Assembly (NCBI RefSeq): GCF_035306585.1
Contig: NZ_DATGNU010000057.1
Span: forward strand, 1-27,863
DNA length: 27,863 bases
Direction of reading: 5' to 3'
From: Galbibacter sp035306585
GTDB lineage: Bacteria > Bacteroidota > Bacteroidia > Flavobacteriales > Flavobacteriaceae
Part shown: piece by piece, positions 7,761 through 15,879 of the stretch
Position numbering within the stretch: the first letter of the stretch is position 1
How the letters are laid out: each line of letters opens with the position of its first letter
Program-made: the position numbers and the translations under genes
Notes under the pieces: model-generated
What the model was told of the DNA's origin: nothing
Seen by the model: the letters and a program-made list of their open reading frames with translations, nothing else
Database searches by the model: none

Positions 7761-8888
7761 TTAATTTAAAAGAGTGTCAAAAAGTTCTTCTACTTTAGTG
7801 GCGTTATTGTGTTTCTGATAATAGCTGGATTTTCTTTTGGCTTTATTGGCATAGGAGGCCAGCAGTTCTGGTTGTGATAACAGCTTTACCATCCCTTGAT
7901 ATATCCCATCGCTTGAGTTCTCTACGATCATTCCAGCGGTCCCATTATCCAAAATCTCATCCATTCCAGAGCATCGGGTTGTAAGTACGGGAGTGCCAAG
8001 TATAACAGCCTCTGTAACGGCTGTACTATAGCCTTCGTGATGGGAGGAGCAAACAAACAAATCACATTTTGAAACAAAGCGATGTGGGTTTTGTTGAAAC
8101 CCTAAGAAACTGACATAGGAATCCATCCTTAACTGAGTAACTAAATTTTCTAAGGCTGTTTTCTCTTCTCCAATTCCTATGAGATAAAGATGGACATTTG
8201 GGAAATCATCAATTATTTTTCGCAAGGAGTGAATTAGTCGGTCGTAGCCTTTGATTTTGGTCAGTCTCCCTACACTACAAATATTGATCACACCACTTTT
8301 TATACCTTGACCGTTTAGGGACTCTGCACCTTTGCTTAATATGGCACTTGTGTCAATGACATTGTGAATAATATCCCCATGGGCTCTGTCTAAACCACAT
8401 TGCTCGATACAGGATTCTAATGTCTGATCGGACACTGCAATTACACGGTCAAAGCGGGCGTAACATCGCTTCATTTCCTTATTACTCCAATATACTTTTT
8501 CAATTTTGGCCAGATTTAAATCGGTATGTAACCAAGAGATGAGTTTGGTTTGCTTATGTGGACATCCACTGACCATTCTAGTCGGGACACCTTCTAGATA
8601 CGCAATCACGATATCGTATTTTTCACCGATAAATAGCCTATAGAGGATCTTGGGTGAAAATAGTTTTTGAATTACGGACCACCCCCGGAAAACTTTCTTA
8701 AAAATATATCGCTGGTTAATCCCTTCCTTAAGGTCTTTACGATTAACCCCTTCCTGAAAATAGGTCAAAAGGTGGATATCGTACTTACTGGGATCTAAGG
8801 AATTCAAAAGGTTTACCAGGACCTTCTCGGCTCCACCTCCTCTTAAATCGGGATGTACAAATAATATGCTTGGTTTTTTATGGATCAT
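7761..8888 (-). CDS. Glycosyltransferase family 4 (GT-B fold)
   Basis: The 375-residue protein begins with an N-terminal Rossmann strand and the glycine-rich loop FVHPDLRGGGAEKVL (10-24), typical of GT4 enzymes that build O-antigen or capsule repeats. The C-terminal domain has VGRLTKIKG (206-214) and the EX7E motif EGYSTAVTE (Glu285, Glu293). Gene order suggests it acts in the same assembly line as the other three transferases. It starts 58 bp after the flippase stop, the widest gap in the operon. The donor is not assignable from sequence. Confidence 0.9.
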   Translation of the reverse strand: MIHKKPSILFVHPDLRGGGAEKVLVNLLNSLDPSKYDIHLLTYFQEGVNRKDLKEGINQRYIFKKVFRGWSVIQKLFSPKILYRLFIGEKYDIVIAYLEGVPTRMVSGCPHKQTKLISWLHTDLNLAKIEKVYWSNKEMKRCYARFDRVIAVSDQTLESCIEQCGLDRAHGDIIHNVIDTSAILSKGAESLNGQGIKSGVINICSVGRLTKIKGYDRLIHSLRKIIDDFPNVHLYLIGIGEEKTALENLVTQLRMDSYVSFLGFQQNPHRFVSKCDLFVCSSHHEGYSTAVTEAVILGTPVLTTRCSGMDEILDNGTAGMIVENSSDGIYQGMVKLLSQPELLASYANKAKRKSSYYQKHNNATKVEELFDTLLN

Positions 8889-8946
8889 TGTTTTAGTGGT
8901 TATGGTATAAGGTGTTTTTCAAAGGTTGGATTACATGTTTAAAGCG

Positions 8947-10461
8947 TTATCTTTTTATCTTTAATGTCGCTGGTATCAAATCATAGACAAGGCGTTTTTC
9001 GGTGGTGTTCATCACCTGGTACATACAACAACTATACATAGCACTAAAGAGTATTATCTTTGTCAAGAGTCCGAACCATCCTGTGGTGCTAATGAGTCCT
9101 AGAAGTGGATAAGAGATCAATAAGGCTATCAAGAAACAAACCAGTTGTCCAGAGAAATCCTTAAAGTAATTGATCATGTTGATATGTAGCTCTTTATTCA
9201 TGTACCACCACATAACGATGCGCTCTAGAAAGATAAATGCAACGATGGAACTAATTAAGCCTATCGCCCCGTAACTCAGTGATAAGTACCAGCCCACAGC
9301 AACACCAAGTATGGTGGCAGTTAATATGACAATACCTCTGAATCGGTGCTTGTTTTTGGCCTGTAGTAAATCATTGCCAAAGGACTGGCTTAGGGTAAAG
9401 GTGAGTCCAATCATGATCAGTACTGTAAATAGATAGGCTTCATTAAAAGTGTCACCTACCCATAAATGAATGAATTGTCTGCCCACCAGTATAAAGCCCC
9501 CTAGAATAAAGAACAGAATGTAGGTAGAAATTCGGGAGATCTTAATAAAGGTGTCTGTCATTATTTGCGGGGATTCGCTCTTGACAGTCATCTGCATTGC
9601 TTTAGGAAGGAATAAGGATGAGATTGCAGAAGAAAAGGCTCCGTAATAGCTTCCTAGAGTAATTCCGACGGCATAAATTGCGACAATCGTAGTTTCGTAA
9701 TTGAGCCCAAGTACTAATTGCCCAAATTGCCATCTTAGCTTATTTACTAAGGCCAACACAAAAACCCATATTGAATAATGAAATATGGACATGGCCAGCG
9801 TTTTCTCAAAGCTATAGTACCTAATTTTGACATTTAGTTTGTACAAGGCGATATAGGCCATTGCGATGATAAAAATCAAATTCATTATCGTATCAACGAT
9901 CACTAGGCTTATCGAATCCCCACCGTAAAACAGAATAACAACCACAAGGATGGATCGCAGAATGTACTTCACAAGGTTGATGGCCTTTGGAAGACGGAAG
10001 TTTTCGTAAGCCATACAAATAGCATTAAAAGCACCACCAGGAATAGTTACCGCTACATTAAAAATCAAAATAACCACCATGATTTTAGCCTTGTTCAATT
10101 GCTCTAAAGTAAGGGTCTTACCAAAGAGTTCGTCCAGGTATAAATAGCCAATACTACCAAAAAGAATAATTGTTAAGGAGATGATGGCATAAATTATAAA
10201 AGAAACGGCCAGAAAATTCTCTTCTCCTTTTTTATCCTTTTCAGCACGGTACTTGGCAACAAACCGTATTATGGAGTTGTTGATTCCAAGATCCAATACC
10301 GTAAGATAGCCCACAAAAGCTCCAATCATTGTATACAGCCCATACTCGGAAGCTCCAAGGGACTTTATAATATAGGGTGTTAATACGATTCCAACTATAT
10401 TTGTCGCAAATATAGTGGCATATGAAAGCAGTGCTCCGCCTTTAATTTCTTTTGATATCAT
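8947..10461 (-). CDS. wzx: Wzx-type lipid-linked oligosaccharide flippase (MOP superfamily)
   Basis: This 504-residue protein has about 14 hydrophobic segments over its whole length. The start MISKEIKGGALLSYATIFA is followed by GIVLTPYIIKSLGASEYGLYTM, which matches the N-terminus of the polysaccharide-transport (PST) branch, with its 'P.....LG..EYGLY' pattern. Such proteins move undecaprenyl-linked repeats from the cytoplasmic to the periplasmic leaflet. It is the first gene of the seven-gene minus-strand operon. An AGGA stretch 6-9 bases before the ATG could serve as a ribosome binding site, unusual in this window. The adjacent glycosyltransferases and EpsG-type polymerase complete a Wzx/Wzy-dependent pathway. 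Confidence 0.9.
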   Translation of the reverse strand: MISKEIKGGALLSYATIFATNIVGIVLTPYIIKSLGASEYGLYTMIGAFVGYLTVLDLGINNSIIRFVAKYRAEKDKKGEENFLAVSFIIYAIISLTIILFGSIGYLYLDELFGKTLTLEQLNKAKIMVVILIFNVAVTIPGGAFNAICMAYENFRLPKAINLVKYILRSILVVVILFYGGDSISLVIVDTIMNLIFIIAMAYIALYKLNVKIRYYSFEKTLAMSIFHYSIWVFVLALVNKLRWQFGQLVLGLNYETTIVAIYAVGITLGSYYGAFSSAISSLFLPKAMQMTVKSESPQIMTDTFIKISRISTYILFFILGGFILVGRQFIHLWVGDTFNEAYLFTVLIMIGLTFTLSQSFGNDLLQAKNKHRFRGIVILTATILGVAVGWYLSLSYGAIGLISSIVAFIFLERIVMWWYMNKELHINMINYFKDFSGQLVCFLIALLISYPLLGLISTTGWFGLLTKIILFSAMYSCCMYQVMNTTEKRLVYDLIPATLKIKR

Positions 10462-10643
10462 GGTGCTTCCTAAAATTCAACTCCTTTAAATAAATCCTGC
10501 TATTAATCTATTTAATGTGCGTTAATTTTGGCTACACTAACATAGGTGCGTCCGATAACACAGAAATTATAAGAACTATAAAAACCTGCATTACGGGGTT
10601 AAATATCACAAAAATGTGCTAATTGAAATTGAGAATAATTTAA

Positions 10644-10691
10644 AGTGCTCATTAATCGGGTTGAACGGTATTTTTTAATCCGATGAGCACT
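10644..10691. repeat. Inverted repeat AGTGCTCAT / ATGAGCACT
   Basis: Nine-base perfect arms at 10644-10652 and 10683-10691 are extended inward by CGG (10657-10659) / CCG (10680-10682) across a 4-nt bulge. On the minus strand the distal arm is followed by TTTAAATT. It could be a second terminator for ugd or a regulator site for the flippase operon. Confidence 0.5.
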
Positions 10692-10740
10692 AGGAGTAGT
10701 GGGGTAGTAGAAGTAGAAGTTAAAGGTTGTAAAGGGTTGA

Positions 10741-10784
10741 AAAAGAAGGGCCTTAATCGTAAAAAAAACAGATTAGAACCCTTG
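10741..10784 (-). terminator. Probable terminator of ugd
   Basis: On the minus strand the arms at 10772-10784 and 10747-10759 form a 5-bp GC-rich outer stem (AAGGG/CCCTT) and a 6-bp inner stem, separated by two mismatches. CTTTTT follows (10746-10741). It lies 26 bp after the ugd stop codon. The mismatches lower the confidence. Confidence 0.5.
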
Positions 10785-10809
10785 TATTTTATACTATTTA
10801 AAAGATGGC

Positions 10810-12213
10810 TTATGATTCACCGATTCTATAGTATTTAAAACCTATTTTATGTAAGGTGTTACGATCTAAGACTCTTCTTCCGTCAAATACAAAGGAAGGT
10901 TTTAACATTTTGGAATAGATCTTTTCCCAATTCAAGGCTTTAAATTCGTCCCATTCTGTAAGTACCGCTATCGCATGCGCATTATCAACGCTCTCTAATG
11001 GATCTTTACTAACGGTTACTAAACGTCGATTTTCCTGTTCTGAACGGGTGTTTAATCGGTCCAAATCGGCGTAGATTTGCTCCTCACTGACCTTAGGGTC
11101 GTATACTACAATTTCCGCTTGTTCTTCTAAGAGGGCATCAGCTACATAAATTGCAGCTGATTCTCTGGTATCATTGGTGTCCTTTTTAAATGCCCAACCG
11201 TAGAATACGATTTTTTTACCAGCCACGGTGTTGTACAGGGTGGATACAATGGTATCTGCAAAGCGTTGTTTCTGGTAATCGTTAATTGTAATTACTTGTT
11301 CCCAATAGTTTGCAACCTCATCTAAACCATAAGACTTAGCAATATAAACTAAATTGAGGATGTCTTTTTGAAAACACGATCCTCCAAAGCCAACAGAGGC
11401 ATTTAGAAATTTTGGACCTATTCGGCTATCTAGTCCGATGGCCTTAGCGACTTCCGCTACATTGGCATCGGTTTTTTCGCAGAGCGCAGAAATGGAATTA
11501 ATGGAAGAGATTCGCTGGGCTAAAAAGGCATTTGCAACCAATTTAGAGAGTTCTGAGGACCAAACATTCGTCAATAGAATCCTCTCTTTTGGGAGCCAAT
11601 TCTGGTAAATGGAACTCAATGCTTGTTTTGCTGCTTCACCACTTGGTGTAGCGTCTCCACCAATTAGGACTCTATCGGCATGTAATAGGTCGTTGATAGC
11701 GGTTCCTTCTGCTAAAAATTCTGGGTTTGACAGAATTTCAAAATTGACATGATTACCTGTATTGTCCAAAATATTTTTAATGGCTTGGGCCGTACGAACA
11801 GGTAAGGTGGATTTCTCAATAACTATTTTATCATCCTTGGCTACACGTGCTATGTTTCTAGCACAAAGTTCAATATATTTTAAGTCTGCCGCTTGTCCTT
11901 TTCCTTTCCCATAAGTTTTGGTAGGGGTGTTTACCGAAATAAATATCATGTCTGCCTGGTCTATGGCCCGATCTATATCGGTGGAAAAGAATAAATTTCT
12001 TCCCCTGGCGATGGCTACAATCTCTTTAAGTCCTGGTTCGTAAATCGGGAGCTTTTCTAAATCAGAATTATTCCATGCCTTGATTCGCTCTTTATTAATA
12101 TCCACTACCGTTACCTGAATATCCGGACATTTAAATGCAATCACACTCATTGTCGGTCCGCCTACATAGCCTGCACCTATGCAGCATATTTTTTTTATCG
12201 TCTTCAATTTCAA
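10810..12213 (-). CDS. ugd: UDP-glucose 6-dehydrogenase, eukaryotic-type
   Basis: This 467-residue enzyme oxidises UDP-glucose to UDP-glucuronate with two NAD+. The NAD-binding loop GAGYVGGP is at 13-20, NPEFLAEG at 163-170, the catalytic-region Lys at 224 (SSELSKL) and the nucleophilic Cys at 280 in GFGGSCFQKD, with Asp284 after it. Long stretches (LPIYEPGLKE, FFSTDI, VNTPTKTYG, AADLKYIE, AQRISSINSISALCE, KKDTNDTRES) match animal UGDH as I remember it, more closely than the shorter bacterial Ugd/TuaD type, and the length also fits the animal form. It lies apart from both operons, with its own promoter-like element and terminator, and would supply the acidic sugar precursor for the polymer. 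Confidence 0.93.
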   Translation of the reverse strand: MKLKTIKKICCIGAGYVGGPTMSVIAFKCPDIQVTVVDINKERIKAWNNSDLEKLPIYEPGLKEIVAIARGRNLFFSTDIDRAIDQADMIFISVNTPTKTYGKGKGQAADLKYIELCARNIARVAKDDKIVIEKSTLPVRTAQAIKNILDNTGNHVNFEILSNPEFLAEGTAINDLLHADRVLIGGDATPSGEAAKQALSSIYQNWLPKERILLTNVWSSELSKLVANAFLAQRISSINSISALCEKTDANVAEVAKAIGLDSRIGPKFLNASVGFGGSCFQKDILNLVYIAKSYGLDEVANYWEQVITINDYQKQRFADTIVSTLYNTVAGKKIVFYGWAFKKDTNDTRESAAIYVADALLEEQAEIVVYDPKVSEEQIYADLDRLNTRSEQENRRLVTVSKDPLESVDNAHAIAVLTEWDEFKALNWEKIYSKMLKPSFVFDGRRVLDRNTLHKIGFKYYRIGES

Positions 12214-12260
12214 TTGATTTAAAAGTACTACAGTATGAAAATTCCTCTTTCCTTACACAA

Positions 12261-12274
12261 GGAACTTAAGTTCC
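12261..12274. promoter_or_regulatory. Perfect 14-bp palindrome GGAACTTAAGTTCC near the ugd start site
   Basis: GGAACTTAAGTTCC reads the same on both strands. It lies 48-61 bp upstream of the ugd ATG, at about -2 to +12 relative to the start site implied by the TATATTTG element. It could be a repressor operator. As RNA it could also form a small 5' hairpin (5-bp stem, TTAA loop). Confidence 0.5.
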
Positions 12275-12277
12275 CTA

Positions 12278-12285
12278 CAAATATA
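12278..12285 (-). promoter_or_regulatory. Promoter -7 element of ugd (TATATTTG)
   Basis: On the minus strand TATATTTG matches the Bacteroidota consensus TAnnTTTG, 65 bp upstream of the ugd ATG. No exact TTG is seen at the usual -33 distance, so the assignment rests on the -7 element and its position. Confidence 0.5.
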
Positions 12286-12493
12286 TAAGCTTCTTCACAC
12301 TTATGACTTAAAAAATTGCCTGGGTTTACTTTTAACCTGATCTCAAGTAAAAAGGCAGGACTGTAACTTGCTAAATGGGTTGTGTTTTCGTGGACAGTGT
12401 TGCGCGTCCCAATTCAAAATAAATGCGCTTTACTTCCAATTTCACCGATGAATGGTTCGAGCATTTTAACTTTAAATTAAGATTTAGTCGTTA

Positions 12494-12523
12494 ACCGAAA
12501 TAAACCTGACATTCACCGAAATA
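12494..12523 (+). repeat. Direct repeats ACCGAAATA spaced 21 bp
   Basis: ACCGAAATA occurs at 12494-12502 and 12515-12523, a 21-bp period that places both on the same DNA face. Measured from a start site implied by TTACTTTG (12540-12547), they fall near -59 and -38. An inverted repeat ACATTC (12509-12514) / GAATGT (12526-12531) brackets the second copy. This is consistent with an activator site for the polysaccharide operon. Confidence 0.45.
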
Positions 12524-12539
12524 GCGAATGTAAGATCCT

Positions 12540-12547
12540 TTACTTTG
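12540..12547 (+). promoter_or_regulatory. Candidate -7 element of the export operon (TTACTTTG)
   Basis: TTACTTTG differs from TAnnTTTG at one position. It is the best candidate upstream of the plus-strand operon and would give a leader of about 210 nt. The -33 region has no TTG and is occupied by the second direct repeat, as expected for an activator-dependent promoter. Confidence 0.3.
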
Positions 12548-12763
12548 TTAATTTTACCATGATTCTTCGAAAAATTAAATTGATTAATAGCAAGGGATTA
12601 ATTTAATTGGACGATGGATAAATTCCATGATAGACATCCTCTGTCATATAAAACTTCCTTTTAAGTTGTTCTGTAGTAAGAAATAGTACCATTGGTATTA
12701 GATCAACATTAACCGACCCATCTTACTTAACTTAACTCTTGTAAACAACCATAAGAGTTAAAA

Positions 12764-13897
12764 ATGATTACAACGCAAAGAAAAATCTGGCTTTCATCTC
12801 CCCATATGGGTGGTCAGGAACAAAAGTATGTCGAGGAGGCTTTTTCTACCAATTGGGTAGCAACTCTAGGGGCAAATGTGGACGGATTTGAAGCTTCGAT
12901 TACTTCGTATTTAAAAGAAGGTGTTCATGTTGCTGCAGTATCTTCTGGAACATCAGCTATCCATTTAGCCTTAATTGTAATTGGCGTTGGCAAAGGTGAT
13001 GATGTATTATGCCAAAGCCTCACCTTTTCGGCCTCAGCCAACCCCATCGTGTACCAAGGTGCGAATCCTATTTTTATCGATAGTGAACAAGAAACTTGGA
13101 ATTTGTCTCCCGAATTATTGGAGCGTGCTATTTTGGATCGTATAAAAAATCATAAAAAACCCAAAGCTATCGTTGCGGTACACCTCTATGGGATGCCCTA
13201 TGATGCCTTAGCTATCAACCAAATAGCTAGAAAGTATGATATCCCTGTCATTGAGGATAGTGCGGAGGCACTTGGAAGTGAATATTTAGGGATCAAGTGT
13301 GGTACTTTAGGGGATCTATCAATATTATCTTTTAATGGAAATAAAATTATTACCACCTCTGGAGGGGGCGCACTGATCACAAAAACAAAAGCACAAAAGG
13401 ATGCTGCTGTGAAATTAGCAACCCAATCCAGAGATCAAGCTGTTCATTATCAGCATTCGCAAATTGGATATAACTATCGTATGAGCAATGTAGTAGCCGG
13501 AATTGGACGAGGACAAATGGAAGTCCTAAAGGATCGTGTATTGCAAAGAAGAGCAAATTACAACTACTACCTTGAACACTTAAAAGATTTCCAAGAGCTC
13601 CATTTTTTAAGTGAACCTGAAGGGGTGTATTCGAACCGCTGGTTAACCGCCATTAGAACTGATTCCTATCAAACTAGGGAGCGAATTCGATTGGCCTTAG
13701 CAAGAGAGAATATTGAATCTCGCCCTTTGTGGAAACCCATGCATATGCAACCAGTGTTTAAGGATTGTAAAGCATATGTGAATGGCTTCTCTGAGTCCCT
13801 ATTTGAAACGGGTCTTTGTCTGCCCAGTGGTTCAAACCTCAGTGAAAATGAATTAGAGAGAACAACCAACGTGATTAAAAATACCTTATTGAGATGA
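12764..13897 (+). CDS. DegT/DnrJ/EryC1/StrS-family aminotransferase (PLP-dependent sugar aminotransferase)
   Basis: This 377-residue enzyme has the family layout: SSGTSAIHLAL (60-70), the cofactor-pocket segment IEDSAEALGS (163-172) with Asp165, and the PLP-binding Lys194 in SFNGNKIITTSGGGALIT (189-206). Members transfer an amino group from glutamate to a 4-keto-6-deoxy nucleotide sugar. The EDSAEALG variant and the partnership with a PglF/WbpM-type dehydratase (ATGA overlap) point to a PglE-like enzyme making UDP-4-amino-4,6-dideoxy-GlcNAc or a stereoisomer. It is the first gene of the four-gene export operon. The matching acetyltransferase (PglD-like) is not in the window, so whether the amino sugar becomes bacillosamine-type cannot be told. 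Confidence 0.92.
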   Translation: MITTQRKIWLSSPHMGGQEQKYVEEAFSTNWVATLGANVDGFEASITSYLKEGVHVAAVSSGTSAIHLALIVIGVGKGDDVLCQSLTFSASANPIVYQGANPIFIDSEQETWNLSPELLERAILDRIKNHKKPKAIVAVHLYGMPYDALAINQIARKYDIPVIEDSAEALGSEYLGIKCGTLGDLSILSFNGNKIITTSGGGALITKTKAQKDAAVKLATQSRDQAVHYQHSQIGYNYRMSNVVAGIGRGQMEVLKDRVLQRRANYNYYLEHLKDFQELHFLSEPEGVYSNRWLTAIRTDSYQTRERIRLALARENIESRPLWKPMHMQPVFKDCKAYVNGFSESLFETGLCLPSGSNLSENELERTTNVIKNTLLR

Positions 13898-15861
13898 TTT
13901 ATCGTTACTTAAGCTCTTTAGCACCGAAATTTATATCGAAATGGTTTGTATTAGCCTTCGATGTGACCCTTGTCTTGTTAACCTTTTTTATGGTATATTT
14001 CATAAGATTTCATCTAACGGTGAACTTCAATATTGAAAACTTTCTAATGGACCTGCCTATTGTAGCCGTGCTGTCAACTGTGAGCTTTATGGCTATAGGA
14101 ACCTATAAGCGTATTATACGTTACACAGGGCTAAAGGATCTTTTGAACATCTTTGGAGCCTGCCTATTGTTAGGTTTTTTAGCCATGGGAGCGGTAGCCA
14201 TTAATAAGGCATATGCCATTTTACCGGGTATTACTATCCCTAAATCAATCATCATCTTACATGTTTTGTTAAGTTTTGTAGTGCTATCTATTACAAGTAT
14301 TCTCTTAGGATCGGCATTTAGATATGTGAATTGTAAACTTAAAGCTAGGAAGAATATTTTGATTTATGGGGCTGGTGAATCTGGAATAATGACACAATCT
14401 GCCTTGGCTAGTAACATGGATAAAAACACTAATATAGTAGCCTTTATTGATGATGATCTAAGAAAGGTTGGCAATAGCATTAACGGAACCAAAGTAATTG
14501 AAACTGGTGTTGTTGATAAGGAGTTTATACAGAAACACCAGATAAATGAAATCATTATTTCTATTCAAAATACGGCTTCTTCCAAACTAAGAACTAGAGT
14601 GGAAACCTTTATTGATTTCGTACCGACTATTAAAGTAGTTCCTCCAATTGAACAATGGATTAGTGGCGAATTAACTGCCAATCAAATTAAACCAATTAAG
14701 CTTGAGGATTTATTAGATCGAAGCCCTATTAACATTGAGAATAAAAAATTGCAATACGAGTTTAAAGGCAAGGTATTGATGGTCACTGGTGCAGCGGGTT
14801 CTATCGGAAGTGAAATAGCAAGACAATTGAGCAAATTTAAATTTAAAAAACTAGTCCTTGTCGATATTGCGGAATCGGCCCTTTACGATCTCCAACAGGA
14901 ATTTAAACGAGAAGGTATTAAAGATTTTGTAGCGATAGTGGCTGATGTTAGGGATCAGTTTGGCATTGAAAATGTAATTTCAACGCACTGTCCGAACATC
15001 CTTTTTCACGCTGCTGCTTATAAGCATGTGCCCCTGATGGAAGAGAACCCGTATGAGGCGGTAAAAATCAATGTCGGAGGAACCCGAACCTTGGCTAGAA
15101 TGGCCATGAAATACCAAGTCGATAAATTTGTAATGGTATCCACCGATAAGGCGGTCAATCCTACCAACGTCATGGGAGCAACCAAAAGAACAGCGGAGAT
15201 TTATATCGGAAGTTTACAAAACCACCCGGATAATACCACCAAATTTATAACCACGCGTTTTGGAAATGTTTTAGGATCCAATGGTTCTGTAATCCCATTG
15301 TTTAAAAAACAACTAGAAAACGGAGGGCCGCTTACTGTAACTCATGAAAAAATCACGCGTTATTTTATGACCATCCCTGAGGCATCACAACTGGTGCTTG
15401 AGGCAGGTTCAATGGGAGAAGGAGGAGAGATCTTTATCTTCGATATGGGTGAGAGCGTAAAAATCATGGATCTGGCTAAGAACATGATCCGACTCTCTGG
15501 CTTCAAATACCCAGATGAAATAGGAATCAAAATTACTGGCTTGAGACCTGGTGAGAAGCTCTATGAGGAATTGTTGGCAAATGGTGAGAACACACTACCC
15601 ACCTATCATGAGAAAATAATGATTAGCAAGACCATGACCTTAGACTATGAAAAGAAAAAGGCGCAGATCGATGCATTGTGTATGTTGAACTTATACCACG
15701 ACTCTAATATAATTGTAAAGAAGCTAAAGGAAATTGTGCCTGAGTTCATCTCACAAAATTCAGAATATGAATATATGGATGCACGTGTCCTTGAGCGAAA
15801 GATGCCTAATTATTCTCTATTACAGTCACTGAATTACACGCCTAATAATTACAATATCTAA
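13894..15861 (+). CDS. Membrane-bound UDP-N-acetylhexosamine 4,6-dehydratase (PglF/WbpM/FlaA1 family)
   Basis: The 655-residue protein has four N-terminal membrane segments (about 17-38, 53-70, 83-104, 118-141). A first nucleotide-binding domain follows (YGAGESG, 158-164), then a catalytic short-chain dehydrogenase domain with VTGAAGSIGSE (297-307). The active-site segment STDKAVNPTNVMGATKR (416-432) has Met427 in place of the usual Tyr and Lys431, the Met-for-Tyr change known for WbpM/PglF. The product would be the UDP-4-keto-6-deoxy sugar used by the aminotransferase encoded just upstream. The coding regions overlap by ATGA, and the Wza-like gene starts 18 bp after the stop. Full length for the family. 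Confidence 0.94.
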   Translation: MIYRYLSSLAPKFISKWFVLAFDVTLVLLTFFMVYFIRFHLTVNFNIENFLMDLPIVAVLSTVSFMAIGTYKRIIRYTGLKDLLNIFGACLLLGFLAMGAVAINKAYAILPGITIPKSIIILHVLLSFVVLSITSILLGSAFRYVNCKLKARKNILIYGAGESGIMTQSALASNMDKNTNIVAFIDDDLRKVGNSINGTKVIETGVVDKEFIQKHQINEIIISIQNTASSKLRTRVETFIDFVPTIKVVPPIEQWISGELTANQIKPIKLEDLLDRSPINIENKKLQYEFKGKVLMVTGAAGSIGSEIARQLSKFKFKKLVLVDIAESALYDLQQEFKREGIKDFVAIVADVRDQFGIENVISTHCPNILFHAAAYKHVPLMEENPYEAVKINVGGTRTLARMAMKYQVDKFVMVSTDKAVNPTNVMGATKRTAEIYIGSLQNHPDNTTKFITTRFGNVLGSNGSVIPLFKKQLENGGPLTVTHEKITRYFMTIPEASQLVLEAGSMGEGGEIFIFDMGESVKIMDLAKNMIRLSGFKYPDEIGIKITGLRPGEKLYEELLANGENTLPTYHEKIMISKTMTLDYEKKKAQIDALCMLNLYHDSNIIVKKLKEIVPEFISQNSEYEYMDARVLERKMPNYSLLQSLNYTPNNYNI

Positions 15862-15879
15862 ATTAAGAAAATACGTACT

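Larger units (their letters stand above)
10462..10809. other. Intergenic region between ugd and the flippase operon
   Basis: This 348-bp stretch has no convincing gene. It should hold the end of the ugd transcript and the promoter of the seven-gene minus-strand operon. Two inverted repeats are visible: a terminator-like one next to ugd (10741-10784) and a longer one at 10644-10691. I found no clean TAnnTTTG element upstream of the flippase start on the minus strand, so the operon could also be read through from ugd. Confidence 0.5.
12214..12763. other. Divergent control region between ugd and the export operon
   Basis: This 550-bp AT-rich region has no convincing gene. For ugd it holds a TAnnTTTG element and a palindrome near its expected start site. 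For the plus-strand operon it holds a TTACTTTG element (12540-12547) preceded by two direct repeats (12494-12502, 12515-12523), and further down a dyad at 12685-12700 (TAGTACCA, T, TGGTATTA). A plus-strand transcript starting near 12553 would have a leader of about 210 nt. There is no clear ribosome binding site before ATG 12764. Confidence 0.6.

Noticed and set aside
12214..12763. Possible small RNA or riboswitch in the long divergent region
   Set aside because: The dyads are short and operator-like; no extended conserved-looking secondary structure or T-run terminator is present.
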